Shown here one piece after another: positions 1-9,294 of a stretch of 64,000 nt of DNA. The DNA lies in NCBI GenBank assembly GCA_947629985.1, contig CANRFV010000002.1, positions 124,001 to 188,000 of the forward strand, read 5' to 3'. Position 1 is the stretch's first letter. Each line of letters begins with the position of its first letter. The notes beneath the pieces are model-generated. The model had not been told where the DNA came from. It made no database searches and saw only the letters and a program-made list of their open reading frames with translations. The DNA is from an uncultured Clostridia bacterium. GTDB lineage: Bacteria; Bacillota; Clostridia; Christensenellales; CAG-314. The translations under genes and the position numbers were made by a program.

Positions 1-33
1 GTTTGTTTGCGTGCAGATAGCCCGTTGTGCGGC

Positions 34-1083
34 TTAGTACACGCTCTTTTTTACGTATTCCGCGTCGTGCGCGGCAGCCCTTGCCGTTTCCGCAGAGATT
101 GCGCCCTTGCGGTACAGGGCAATGATGGAGTTGTCCATTGTTATCGAACCTTCCGCCGCGCTTGTTGCCATGCTGGAAGCGAGTTGCGGCGTTTTGCCTT
201 CGCGAATAAGGTTGCGTATGGCGGGGGTTACCATCATCAGTTCGCACGCGGCTACGCGTCCGCCGCTTTTTTTGGCGAGCAATTGCTGGCTAAGCACCGC
301 CATCAGCGTTGTGGACAACTGCATACGAATTTGCTTTTGACGCAATTCAGGAAAGACGTCCACGATACGGTCGATGGAATCGGGCGCGGAATTGGTGTGC
401 AACGTTGCAAATACCAAGTGCCCCGTTTCCGCCGCGGTAAGCGCGGTTTCGATCGTGGTAAGGTCGCGCATTTCGCCGATGAGAATTACGTCCGGGTCTT
501 CACGCAAGATGGCGCGCAAGCCGCTTTCGTAACTTTCCGTATCTGTGCCCACTTCGCGCTGGTTGATAAGGCAACGATTGGGACGGTAAATGTATTCGAT
601 GGGGTCTTCCAACGTGATGATGTGCTTGCTTGCCGTTTGGTTTATTCGGTTGAGCATTGCCGCAAGAGTTGTGGATTTGCCGCTGCCCGTTTCGCCGGTA
701 ACAAGCACGATGCCGCGTTTTAGCCCCGGCAAAGATTGCACCGCGGGCGGCAGACCGAGAGAATCGAGTTCCGGGATCTGTTCGGACAAGATACGTATAG
801 CCGCCGAAACCGCCCCTTGTTGACGGAACAGATTGATACGGCAACGTATGTGCCCGGGAAATGTGATCGCCAGATCCAACTCGCCTATCTTGGCAATTGA
901 GTCGTATTGCTTGCCCGCCATTTGGCGCGCATATTGCTCGCAATCTTCGGCGGTAAGCGGCTGACCGAAATCTTTTAGTACGCCGTCTACGCGAATACGC
1001 GGCGGCAAACCGCGCACAAGGTGAATATCCGACGCGCGCTGCTCCTTAGACAGGGCAACAAGTTGATTGAGTTCCATTGGCAT
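34..1083 (-). CDS. pilT: Type IV pilus twitching ATPase PilT
   Basis: 349 aa ORF; Walker A GETGSGKSTT, Walker B DPDVILIGEMRD, ATGHLVFATLHTNSA; N-term SDIHLVRGLPPRIRVDG typical of PilT. Confidence 0.93.
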   Translation of the reverse strand: MPMELNQLVALSKEQRASDIHLVRGLPPRIRVDGVLKDFGQPLTAEDCEQYARQMAGKQYDSIAKIGELDLAITFPGHIRCRINLFRQQGAVSAAIRILSEQIPELDSLGLPPAVQSLPGLKRGIVLVTGETGSGKSTTLAAMLNRINQTASKHIITLEDPIEYIYRPNRCLINQREVGTDTESYESGLRAILREDPDVILIGEMRDLTTIETALTAAETGHLVFATLHTNSAPDSIDRIVDVFPELRQKQIRMQLSTTLMAVLSQQLLAKKSGGRVAACELMMVTPAIRNLIREGKTPQLASSMATSAAEGSITMDNSIIALYRKGAISAETARAAAHDAEYVKKSVY

Positions 1084-1110
1084 AAAGCCCGTCCTCCAAG
1101 TTTACGTAGT

Positions 1111-2811
1111 TTACTGCTCGACGGAGTTGAGTACGCCAAGCACTTCGTCCAACGACGTTACGCCCGCAAGCACCAGACGCTTGCAATCTTCGGCAAGCGG
1201 TACAAAAGTGCCGTTCTTTTTGCACTCTTCGAGTTGGGCGCTGTGTTTGCCTTCCGCAACGGCGCGGCGGAAATCCTTGTCTACAACGAGAATTTCGAAT
1301 ACCGCAGTACGCCCGATGTAACCCGTGTGGAAACAGTGCGGACAGCCCTTGCCGCGGTAAAAATGCACGTGATGTTCGTCGCTGACGCCGAGAGCAGCCA
1401 ATTCTTCGGCGGTGGGCTCGTACTCTTCCTTACAATGGGGGCAAATACGGCGCACCAGACGTTGCGAAATTATGCCGTTTAGCGCGTCGCTGAGCAAATA
1501 GGGCTGAACGCCGATATCCACCAAGCGGTCTATTGCCGACAGTGCGTCGCCCGTGTGTACCGTGGACAGCACCAAGTGCCCCGTAATGGCGGAGCGTATG
1601 GCTATTTCGGCGGTTTCGCTGTCGCGAATTTCGCCTACGGCAATTATATCGGGGTCCTGACGGAGAATTGCGCGCAAACCGCCCGCAAAGGTCATACCCG
1701 TCTTTTCGTTGATCTGCACCTGCGTTACGCCGTCGATATCGTACTCGACGGGGTTTTCCAACGTTACCAAGTTTACTTCGTCGGTGTTGAGCGAACGTAT
1801 CATTGTGTACATCGTGGAAGATTTGCCGCTGCCGGTGGGACCGACAATCAGCACCATGCCGTGTTCGCAGGAAATAAGTTTGTTGTATTTGGCAAGGTTG
1901 TCGCCTTCTAACCCTATGGCGTGCGCGTTGAGCAACTGCGCGGACTTGTCCAGCAGACGTATGACGACTTTTTCGCCGTAAAGCGCGGGCAAAGTGGACA
2001 TACGCAAGTCGATATTGCGACCCTTGATTATTACGTTGGCTCTGCCGTCCTGCGGAACGCGGCTTTCGGCAATATCCATACCGCCCATTATTTTGAGACG
2101 GGATACTACCGTGCGTTTGAGTTCGTCGGGAACGGTGAGCATTGTGCGCAATTTGCCGTCGATACGCATACGCACCACAACTTCGTCGGCGTGCGGCTCG
2201 ATGTGAATGTCGCTGGCACGCTCGGTAGCGGCGCGCTCCAATATGGAGTTGACAAGACGTATTGTGGGCGCGGATTGATGTTGCGCGTCCTCGGAAACTT
2301 CTTCCGTATGAACTGCGCGGGTGGCAGCCGTTTCGCGCGCGGCGGTGTCGCTACGTATTTCTTCTATTGCGCGGGCGACGCCTTCGTTGCCGTACAGCGT
2401 GGAAATTGCCTTGTTTACAGCCGCAGTTGTGGCTATTTTGGGCAAGATACGCTTGCGCGTGGCTGTGCGCACTTCTTCGAGCGCGACAAAGTTGAGCGGG
2501 TCGCTCATAGCCAGCGTAAGTTCGTCCTTATTGAGACGAACGGGCACTACGCCGTGGCGGCGAGCAATGTTTTTGGGTACGAGCGAAGCCAATTCCAGCG
2601 GTATGCGAACGTTGGTAAGGTCGATAAAATCGATACCCAATTGCATTTCCAACGTTTCGATAAGCAACTGTTCGTTAATAATGCCTTCTTCTATTAAGAT
2701 AGTACCCAGCCGCTCGTGCTTGGTTTGCTGAATTTCCAGCGCTTTGTTAAGTTGTTCTTGCGTTATTGCGCCGTTGTTGACGAGAATATCGCCCAAACGA
2801 AAGTATTCCAT
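1111..2811 (-). CDS. pilB: Type IV pilus assembly/secretion ATPase PilB/GspE family
   Basis: 566 aa; MshEN-like N-term, GPTGSGKSSTMYT, RQDPDIIAVGEIRDSETAEIA, CPHC..CPHC zinc motif. Confidence 0.93.
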   Translation of the reverse strand: MEYFRLGDILVNNGAITQEQLNKALEIQQTKHERLGTILIEEGIINEQLLIETLEMQLGIDFIDLTNVRIPLELASLVPKNIARRHGVVPVRLNKDELTLAMSDPLNFVALEEVRTATRKRILPKIATTAAVNKAISTLYGNEGVARAIEEIRSDTAARETAATRAVHTEEVSEDAQHQSAPTIRLVNSILERAATERASDIHIEPHADEVVVRMRIDGKLRTMLTVPDELKRTVVSRLKIMGGMDIAESRVPQDGRANVIIKGRNIDLRMSTLPALYGEKVVIRLLDKSAQLLNAHAIGLEGDNLAKYNKLISCEHGMVLIVGPTGSGKSSTMYTMIRSLNTDEVNLVTLENPVEYDIDGVTQVQINEKTGMTFAGGLRAILRQDPDIIAVGEIRDSETAEIAIRSAITGHLVLSTVHTGDALSAIDRLVDIGVQPYLLSDALNGIISQRLVRRICPHCKEEYEPTAEELAALGVSDEHHVHFYRGKGCPHCFHTGYIGRTAVFEILVVDKDFRRAVAEGKHSAQLEECKKNGTFVPLAEDCKRLVLAGVTSLDEVLGVLNSVEQ

Positions 2812-2874
2812 TCTCCTCTCCTTAGAAAATACTTTTGTGTATTGTGTTGCCCCCTGTGCGGGCGGAGTTGCTTT

Positions 2875-3234
2875 TTATTCAGGATCGCTTGCGTAGCGTT
2901 TGATTGCCGCGCACGTCATTTCGTAATCCGCCTTGACTTGCGGCAGATATTTGTCGTAACCGTCCAGACTGCCGCTCCGCAACGATTCCGTAAGCGCCGC
3001 CGCGGACTTGCCCAATGTTGTAAAGGACAGGTTTTGGCACATACCTTTTATTGTGTGCGCCGCGCGAAACGCTTCCTGCGCGTTGCTGTTTGTTATGGAA
3101 TCGAGCAACAGTTTGTAACTGCCGTCGTCCACAAATTTAAGCACGAATTTTTGCACAAGGCGTTCGCTGCGCAACCGTCCCAATACGTCGTCGTAATCGC
3201 CGCCCAGCGCGGTATAACATTGTTGTAACGTCAT
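2875..3234 (-). CDS. HPt (histidine phosphotransfer) domain protein
   Basis: 119 aa; AFRAAHTIKGMCQNLSF HPt motif. Confidence 0.8.
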   Translation of the reverse strand: MTLQQCYTALGGDYDDVLGRLRSERLVQKFVLKFVDDGSYKLLLDSITNSNAQEAFRAAHTIKGMCQNLSFTTLGKSAAALTESLRSGSLDGYDKYLPQVKADYEMTCAAIKRYASDPE

Positions 3235-3260
3235 AATATCTTTTGTTCGCCGTGTTCCGC

Positions 3261-5318
3261 CTAATGGGCAACGGCGTCTCCCATAGATTTGTCGTAAAAC
3301 GCGTACGCGTTTTTGCCGCCGTTTTTGGTTACGTACAGGGCTATATCCGCCTGTTTGAACAGCGACGCAAAACTTTGCGACTTACAAGTCATTTCGGCTA
3401 TGCCCATACTTACGGTAAGGTCGAAGTCGTCCACCTTGCCGCAAAGCGATTTGAACACACGCGCAACTATCGCGTGAATGTCGTAATCGGCGTCGTAATC
3501 GAACACTATTACAAATTCGTCCCCGCCCACGCGCGCGCATATATCGTGTACCCGCGTGCTGTGCAGTAACCTTTCGGCAAGTTCTTTGAGTACTTTGTCG
3601 CCGAACTGATGCCCGTACTTGTCGTTGGCGCTCTTAAACCTGTCTATATCGAACACAGCCACCGCAAACTTGCGATCGGGGAAGGAATCGAACTTGTGCT
3701 GTAACTCTTCCTTGGCGCCCGCGCGGTTGAGCAGCCCCGTAAGCGGATCGCGCATAGACTTTTCTTTGAGTTCGCTTATTGCCACGTGCGTGGTGTTTAC
3801 GTCCGCTATTTTGCCTATTACGCTGCTTATTGTCGGCTGTATTTCGTCCGTCCATATTACCCGCATAATTACGCTGTACCAACGCATTTCGCCGTTGATG
3901 GCAAGTTGACACTCGCACTTGTATTCGGGGTCGGACGGGGTGGTTTGCTGTAAAACTTTGCCCAGATTGCCGAACCACTCGTCGCCCAATTGATCTTTGA
4001 GCAGACGGTTGGCGGCGGGATTGACAATTTCCGTATCTACGCCCAACTTGTTTGCTCCAAACGGGCTAAGACGCAAAATGTTTGTTTCGGCGTTGTACTC
4101 GAATTGGATCTCGTCGGTAAGTTGCTCGTAAAAACTGTACTTCATTCGCTCGTAATCGAGCAATTTAAGCGTGCGATCGGACGCCGCAATGCCGTTGGAA
4201 TGTAGCGCCGCGTCCGCAAGGTTGCGCACTTCGCGACGGGCTACGTTGTCGGTTATGCAACCGGTAAACATTGCGCAAATGCTGTCGAATTCGTCCGCAA
4301 AGCACTCCAACAACAACGGGTTGAAGGATCCGCATTCGCCGCGCAATATCATTTGCTTGGCTTGCTCGCCCGTAAGCGCCGGTTTGTACACGCGTTCGCT
4401 GGTAAGCGCGTCGTAGACGTCCGCCAAGGCGACAATCTGCGCCGAAATGGGTATGTCGTCGCCCTTTAAGCCGTCGGGGTAGCCTTTGCCGTCCCAACGC
4501 TCGTGGTGCCAGCGGCAAATTTCGTACGCGTGGCGCACCAAGGGGTTATCCTTGTACGCGGTAAGGCTTTGCAACATATTGGCGCCTATTACGCTGTGCG
4601 ACTTCATTACGGCAAATTCTTCCGCGGTCAGTTTGCCCGGTTTGTTGAGAATTTTGTCGTCGATGCCTATTTTACCTATATCATGCAACGCCGAAGCCAT
4701 ACTTATTACGGATATATCGGCGTCGGTTAGCGTGTAACGCGTGGTTTTTTTGACCAATTTGTGCAGCAAAAAGTCGGTTATCGTGCGCACGTGCAGTATG
4801 TGCAGGCCGCTTTCGCCGTTGCGGAACTCCACAATGTGGCTGAGAATATCGACCATCATACTGCTGTTTTGCTCTTTTTCGTCTATTTGCTGCTCTATTA
4901 CGCCCATCAACTTGCGCTGCTTGGCGTACAAAAATATCGTGTTGAGTACGCGACGGTACACAATGGACGCGTCGAACGGACGCGTGATAAAGTCCGTTGC
5001 GCCCAATTCGTATGCGCGCTCTATCTGCGCGGAAGCCGTTTCGGCGGAGATCATAATTACGGGCAGGTTTTCTATCAAACCCGTGCGATTCATCTCCGTA
5101 AGCACGTCAAACCCGTCCTTTACGGGCATTACGATATCCAACAGCACCAGCGAAAAAGCGTGCGCTTGCTTGGAAAGAATTTCCAGCGCAACTTCGCCGT
5201 CTTCCGCCTCGGTAACGTCGAACTTTTCCGATAGCATATCCGCCAAAATGGAACGGTTCATTTCGGAATCGTCCACGACGAGAATACGCTCGCGTGCGGC
5301 GCCGACAGTATCAGTCAT
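3261..5318 (-). CDS. Response regulator with REC, HD-GYP and GGDEF domains (c-di-GMP turnover)
   Basis: REC (LVVDDSEMNR...LLDIVMPVKDG), HD (ALHDIGKIGI) and HHERWDGKGYPDGLKG (HD-GYP), VGGDEF with RVHD I-site; ATG at 5318 overlaps upstream TGA at 5311-5313. Confidence 0.9.
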   Translation of the reverse strand: MTDTVGAARERILVVDDSEMNRSILADMLSEKFDVTEAEDGEVALEILSKQAHAFSLVLLDIVMPVKDGFDVLTEMNRTGLIENLPVIMISAETASAQIERAYELGATDFITRPFDASIVYRRVLNTIFLYAKQRKLMGVIEQQIDEKEQNSSMMVDILSHIVEFRNGESGLHILHVRTITDFLLHKLVKKTTRYTLTDADISVISMASALHDIGKIGIDDKILNKPGKLTAEEFAVMKSHSVIGANMLQSLTAYKDNPLVRHAYEICRWHHERWDGKGYPDGLKGDDIPISAQIVALADVYDALTSERVYKPALTGEQAKQMILRGECGSFNPLLLECFADEFDSICAMFTGCITDNVARREVRNLADAALHSNGIAASDRTLKLLDYERMKYSFYEQLTDEIQFEYNAETNILRLSPFGANKLGVDTEIVNPAANRLLKDQLGDEWFGNLGKVLQQTTPSDPEYKCECQLAINGEMRWYSVIMRVIWTDEIQPTISSVIGKIADVNTTHVAISELKEKSMRDPLTGLLNRAGAKEELQHKFDSFPDRKFAVAVFDIDRFKSANDKYGHQFGDKVLKELAERLLHSTRVHDICARVGGDEFVIVFDYDADYDIHAIVARVFKSLCGKVDDFDLTVSMGIAEMTCKSQSFASLFKQADIALYVTKNGGKNAYAFYDKSMGDAVAH

Positions 5319-7176
5319 CGCTTTCTCCCGATTTACGTTTGGCAAAGAAACTCGGTTCTTCCTGCGCGGACTGTACATCGCGGCGCACCAAACCTTCCGT
5401 AATGAGAGTTACTATATCGCGGTAGGGTTCGCAGTAATTTTCGGGCTGACGATTGTTGCGCGCAATGCCGCGCTGTTCCGCCACTGTGGCTATAAGTTCC
5501 GTAGCCTGACGCAAACGTCTGCCGTTTTTTACGCGGAACATACAGGGGGTATCCGCAAAAGATCTGTTGGCGGACACGTCTTCCGTTTTGATGGCGGTTT
5601 GAGCGTAATCGGCGCTGTTCAGGGGCAGATACAAACACAACGTTTTGCCGCGGAACGCCAAACGGGCTATTACCGAGCCGCCCTGACGGAACGATTCGCG
5701 CTTCCAACTGAGACGATCCTTTACTTTGCCGTAGGACAGCAGTTCGTTTTTGAGTGCGGAATAATAATTTTTTATTTCGTCGTCCGCCTGGATCACTTTG
5801 GCGCGGAAACTTTTGTCGTAACGCAATGTGCCGCCTTCCACGTCGTCTTCGCCGGCAACGGCTTGGGTGGACAGAACGGATACTATTACGGGGGCGGCGT
5901 TGCTGTCGGCGGCAACGGTTGCAGCCGCTTCGCTCTCGGCGGAACGCGCCGTATCGTCGAAGTTTTGCACTGTTACCAGCAGACGCTTTGCCAAACCTTT
6001 ATTTACAAGTTGCACTATGCCTTCGTAGGGCAGGTAGTAGTCCTGCGCAATGCGGTCGGTCTTTTCCACGCCCAAACTTGCCATCATTTCGGCAATAAGT
6101 TCGTTGGCGCGCTTTACGCGGCGATCGTTTTTTATACGGAGCATACAGGGCGTAGCCGCAAAAGAGCGGTTGGCGGAGACGTCTTCCACCTTGTAACGGG
6201 TGCTGCCGTCGTAATCGGCGGGGTTAAGCGCCAACGACAAGCACAGCGTGTTGCCGCGGAAGCCGAACAGCGCAATTACGCGCCCGCCGCATTTGTAAGT
6301 TTCGCGCTTCCAACTTGTGCGATCCTTTACCTTGCGGTAGGACAGCAATTCGTTTTTGATAAGGGTATACCACTGTTTTACTTCGTCGCTCGATTGAATA
6401 AGGCGTGCGGTAAAACTGCGGTCGTAACGCAATGCGTTTTCCGCAGGTTGCGGTTCGGGCTGTTCCGATTCCTGTTCGGGCTGCGGTTCCGATTGCGGTT
6501 CCTGCTCCGATTGCGGAGCGACGACGGTTACGGAATAACTTTCGACAAAGCCGTCGTATCTTACAAATACCTGCTTGTCGCCTTGCGTATCGGTTGCGGG
6601 CGCGTCTACCGCGTAACCGAATATTTCTTCGCGGTAGGGCTGGCTGTTATAACGCAAGTAAACCGACAAGCCGCCGCTTTCGAAGGCTTCGCCCACGGTA
6701 AATTGCGTGCGCACTGCCGAGCAGTCCAATTCCAGACCGACGGCATAGCGTTCTTCGTCCGCCGCGATGTCTATTGTGTAAAACGCCGTAAGCCCGCCGT
6801 AACGGACGGTAACCGAAGGCGACCCTTCCCAAGCCATCATCGGCGCTTCTACCGTGTAATCGTAAACCGTTTCGGCAGTGGGTTCCGAATCGTATTCGGC
6901 TACGACGACAAGCCCTTCGCTGTCGAACGGCTCGCCCAACTTGAAGTTGCGCTTTACCGCGCTTGTGTCGAGCGTTATGCCCACAAGATTGCGCGGAGTT
7001 GCCGCTTTTTCGCGCGCGACAAGTATGCTTTTTTTGCCGTTGGACGCGGCACTTTTACGCAATGCGAGTATTACAAATACCACAAGCGCAGCAATTGCCA
7101 CTACTGCCTGGGCGAGAATGAGAATAAGCACCGTTGTAGATACGGTCCAGCCTCCCTGTGTTAAATTATCGAACAT
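5311..7176 (-). CDS. Membrane-anchored protein with Ig-like domains and two copies of an approx. 130-aa uncharacterised domain
   Basis: N-terminal TM segment; two Ig-like repeats (LDTSAVKRNFKLGEPFDSEGLVVVAEY / LDCSAVRTQFTVGEAFESGGLSVYLRY); internal repeat LRYDRSFTARLIQSSDEVK.. / LRYDKSFRAKVIQADDEIK.. Confidence 0.75.
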   Translation of the reverse strand: MFDNLTQGGWTVSTTVLILILAQAVVAIAALVVFVILALRKSAASNGKKSILVAREKAATPRNLVGITLDTSAVKRNFKLGEPFDSEGLVVVAEYDSEPTAETVYDYTVEAPMMAWEGSPSVTVRYGGLTAFYTIDIAADEERYAVGLELDCSAVRTQFTVGEAFESGGLSVYLRYNSQPYREEIFGYAVDAPATDTQGDKQVFVRYDGFVESYSVTVVAPQSEQEPQSEPQPEQESEQPEPQPAENALRYDRSFTARLIQSSDEVKQWYTLIKNELLSYRKVKDRTSWKRETYKCGGRVIALFGFRGNTLCLSLALNPADYDGSTRYKVEDVSANRSFAATPCMLRIKNDRRVKRANELIAEMMASLGVEKTDRIAQDYYLPYEGIVQLVNKGLAKRLLVTVQNFDDTARSAESEAAATVAADSNAAPVIVSVLSTQAVAGEDDVEGGTLRYDKSFRAKVIQADDEIKNYYSALKNELLSYGKVKDRLSWKRESFRQGGSVIARLAFRGKTLCLYLPLNSADYAQTAIKTEDVSANRSFADTPCMFRVKNGRRLRQATELIATVAEQRGIARNNRQPENYCEPYRDIVTLITEGLVRRDVQSAQEEPSFFAKRKSGESDD

Positions 7177-7356
7177 GGCGTTACCTCTTCGTTTGTCTAT
7201 TCCGCAAGCGCGTATTTGCGCGTACGGTATGCGCCGATTTACAGCGAAAAATTTTGCAAAAATACTTTTTGGGACGCATTTCGGCAAAATTCGACATTAT
7301 GTTGTACAAATTTCCGACAATCGTTTTGCCGATTGCAACGGTTTAATAATCAACAA

Positions 7357-7416
7357 GGCGAGCCGAACTCGGGTTGCTTCGACAGCATCGACTATTTAGC
7401 CCGATTTTTGCTCGCC
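7357..7416 (-). ncRNA. Candidate structured 5' leader element
   Basis: Nested complementarity on minus strand: GGCGAGC...GCTCGCC outer stem, TCGGG...CCCGA inner stem, between the putative promoter and the 7176 start codon. Confidence 0.3.
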
Positions 7417-7522
7417 TTTCGCATTTTTCAGTGTTTGTTTACGACCTGTGGGGCGCCCCGTTGCGCTTGGGAACGAGATCTATGTCGATTTGCGCACATT
7501 TACCGGTAAAAATTCTATTACT

Positions 7523-7555
7523 ATTATAATACCCCCCCCCGAAATGATTTGTCAA
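7523..7555 (-). promoter_or_regulatory. Putative sigmaA promoter containing a G9 tract in the spacer
   Basis: Minus strand TTGACA (7550-7555) and TATTAT/TATAAT (7523-7531), separated by a spacer containing GGGGGGGGG. Confidence 0.5.
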
Positions 7556-7970
7556 TAGAATTGACGAAAAAAACCGATACGTAGTCGATTTTTTTCATTA
7601 TTTGCCGTGTTTTGTTATGCAGGGGGTTTACAGATGTGCGCAATGCAAACCTAAAAATACTGCGGCAAGTTTATTTTTTATTCAATAATACTACCCCGTA
7701 TGGGCGTTTGTCAATAATTTTGTCATAAAAATGCCGAAAAAATTGCAAAAAGCGAAATTCCGCGGTTATTTTACCCCGTTTGAACGATTTTTAGCGGCAT
7801 TTTACGTTTTTCTTGCATACGTTTTGCAAAAACGGGGTCGGAAAAGGCGCTATGCGGCTATAAAACTTGCCCGAAAATACGACGACGCGCACAGCCGACG
7901 CCGTGCGCGCATAGATTGTTAAATTCCGTACCCAAGTTATTGTTTCCGAGAAAGCGGATTTCAAACGGCG

Positions 7971-9239
7971 CTATTTGTCGAGATAAATATATGCCGTATC
8001 CGAATTGGGGTCGGTTTTTACGCGGTCGGAAATTTCCACGCCGACAATTACCAGCACGTCGCTGCCGTCGCACACCACAAGCAATTCCGAGCGCATACGG
8101 GCGGGGATCTTGCGGTCGGTAAGGTAACGGCGCAAAGGTTTTGTGCCGCCGCCGAACTTGGTAAACATATCTCCCGCGCGCATTGTACGCACTACCGCGC
8201 CCGCGGGCACCTTGTTCAGATCCAACCGCAACGCGTCGGAGGCATATTGACGGGTTACGCACAGCGTTCCCCGCGGCACGGGCATTTTTCCCAAGCCGAA
8301 GGGCGCTTCGAAATCCGCCGAAACGCTACGCTCTTGCGCGGCTTTGGTAAGGGTAAGGCAGGAGTAATCGTCGTAACAGATCCAGCCGAAAGGCAAATAA
8401 ATGCGCTTACCGCCCGCGCCTTCCGTCATTGCCGCAATGGCGTCGAAATGCGTCTGCTCTATGTCGTAATGCACGCCCAACCGAGCAAAAACCTTGTGCA
8501 ACACTCTGTAAGAAACGGCGCGCGGTTGGCGCAGTAAACTTTTGGGTATGCGCGCTTCGTCCGCGCCGAACTGCACTGCGGAAATATCCGCAAGCGAACA
8601 CAGATAGTCGTTGTCGCAAGCGAGATTGTCGGCAAAACGCACCAAATTGGACTTGACCGCGGGGTTGATTTCGGACAGCAACGGCAACACCTTGTGCCGA
8701 ACAAAGTTGCGAGTGTATTTTACGTCGGCATTGGTGCTGTCGGTTACATACGGTACATTGTTGACGTGCGCGTACCGCTCTATTTCCGCGCGCGACATAT
8801 CCAGCAATGGGCGATAATACTTGCCGTTTGAACGGCGTATGCCCGTCGCTCCGTTGGCGCCGCTACCGCGAATTATGTGCATAAGCACCGTTTCCGCGTT
8901 GTCGTCGGCATTGTGTGCAAGACACACGCGGTCGCAATCCAATTCGTCCAACACCTTGTAACGCAACAGCCGTGCGGCGGTTTCGTCGGACAGTTTGTAC
9001 TGAGCGGCATACGCAGGCACGTCCACGTTGTAAATATCGCAGCGCACGCCGAGTTTGGCGCAGTAATCGGCCACAAAACGGCAGTCGTCGGCGGCTTGAT
9101 TACGCAAGCCGTGATTGATTGTAGCAACGAAAAAGTCGATATGGGGTACGAAATTTGCAAAAATATGCAGCATAACCATGCTGTCTACGCCGCCCGATAC
9201 CGCAAGGGCATATTTTAATTTTGGGTCGATAGTAATCAT
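7971..9239 (-). CDS. tilS: tRNA(Ile)-lysidine synthase
   Basis: 422 aa; ALAVSGGVDSMVMLHIF PP-loop, HNADDNAETVLMHIIRGSG, TilS C-terminal domain. Confidence 0.93.
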   Translation of the reverse strand: MITIDPKLKYALAVSGGVDSMVMLHIFANFVPHIDFFVATINHGLRNQAADDCRFVADYCAKLGVRCDIYNVDVPAYAAQYKLSDETAARLLRYKVLDELDCDRVCLAHNADDNAETVLMHIIRGSGANGATGIRRSNGKYYRPLLDMSRAEIERYAHVNNVPYVTDSTNADVKYTRNFVRHKVLPLLSEINPAVKSNLVRFADNLACDNDYLCSLADISAVQFGADEARIPKSLLRQPRAVSYRVLHKVFARLGVHYDIEQTHFDAIAAMTEGAGGKRIYLPFGWICYDDYSCLTLTKAAQERSVSADFEAPFGLGKMPVPRGTLCVTRQYASDALRLDLNKVPAGAVVRTMRAGDMFTKFGGGTKPLRRYLTDRKIPARMRSELLVVCDGSDVLVIVGVEISDRVKTDPNSDTAYIYLDK

Positions 9240-9294
9240 AAATATAACTTCCTACAAGTTGCCGCGGCAACGCGTTGCGCCGTTGTGCCTGCGG

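Noticed and set aside
4741-7164. 807-aa plus-strand ORF
   Set aside because: Entirely antisense to the Ig-like protein and response regulator. Composition (H/V/R/Y/F-rich, no motifs) is that of a complementary-strand shadow ORF.
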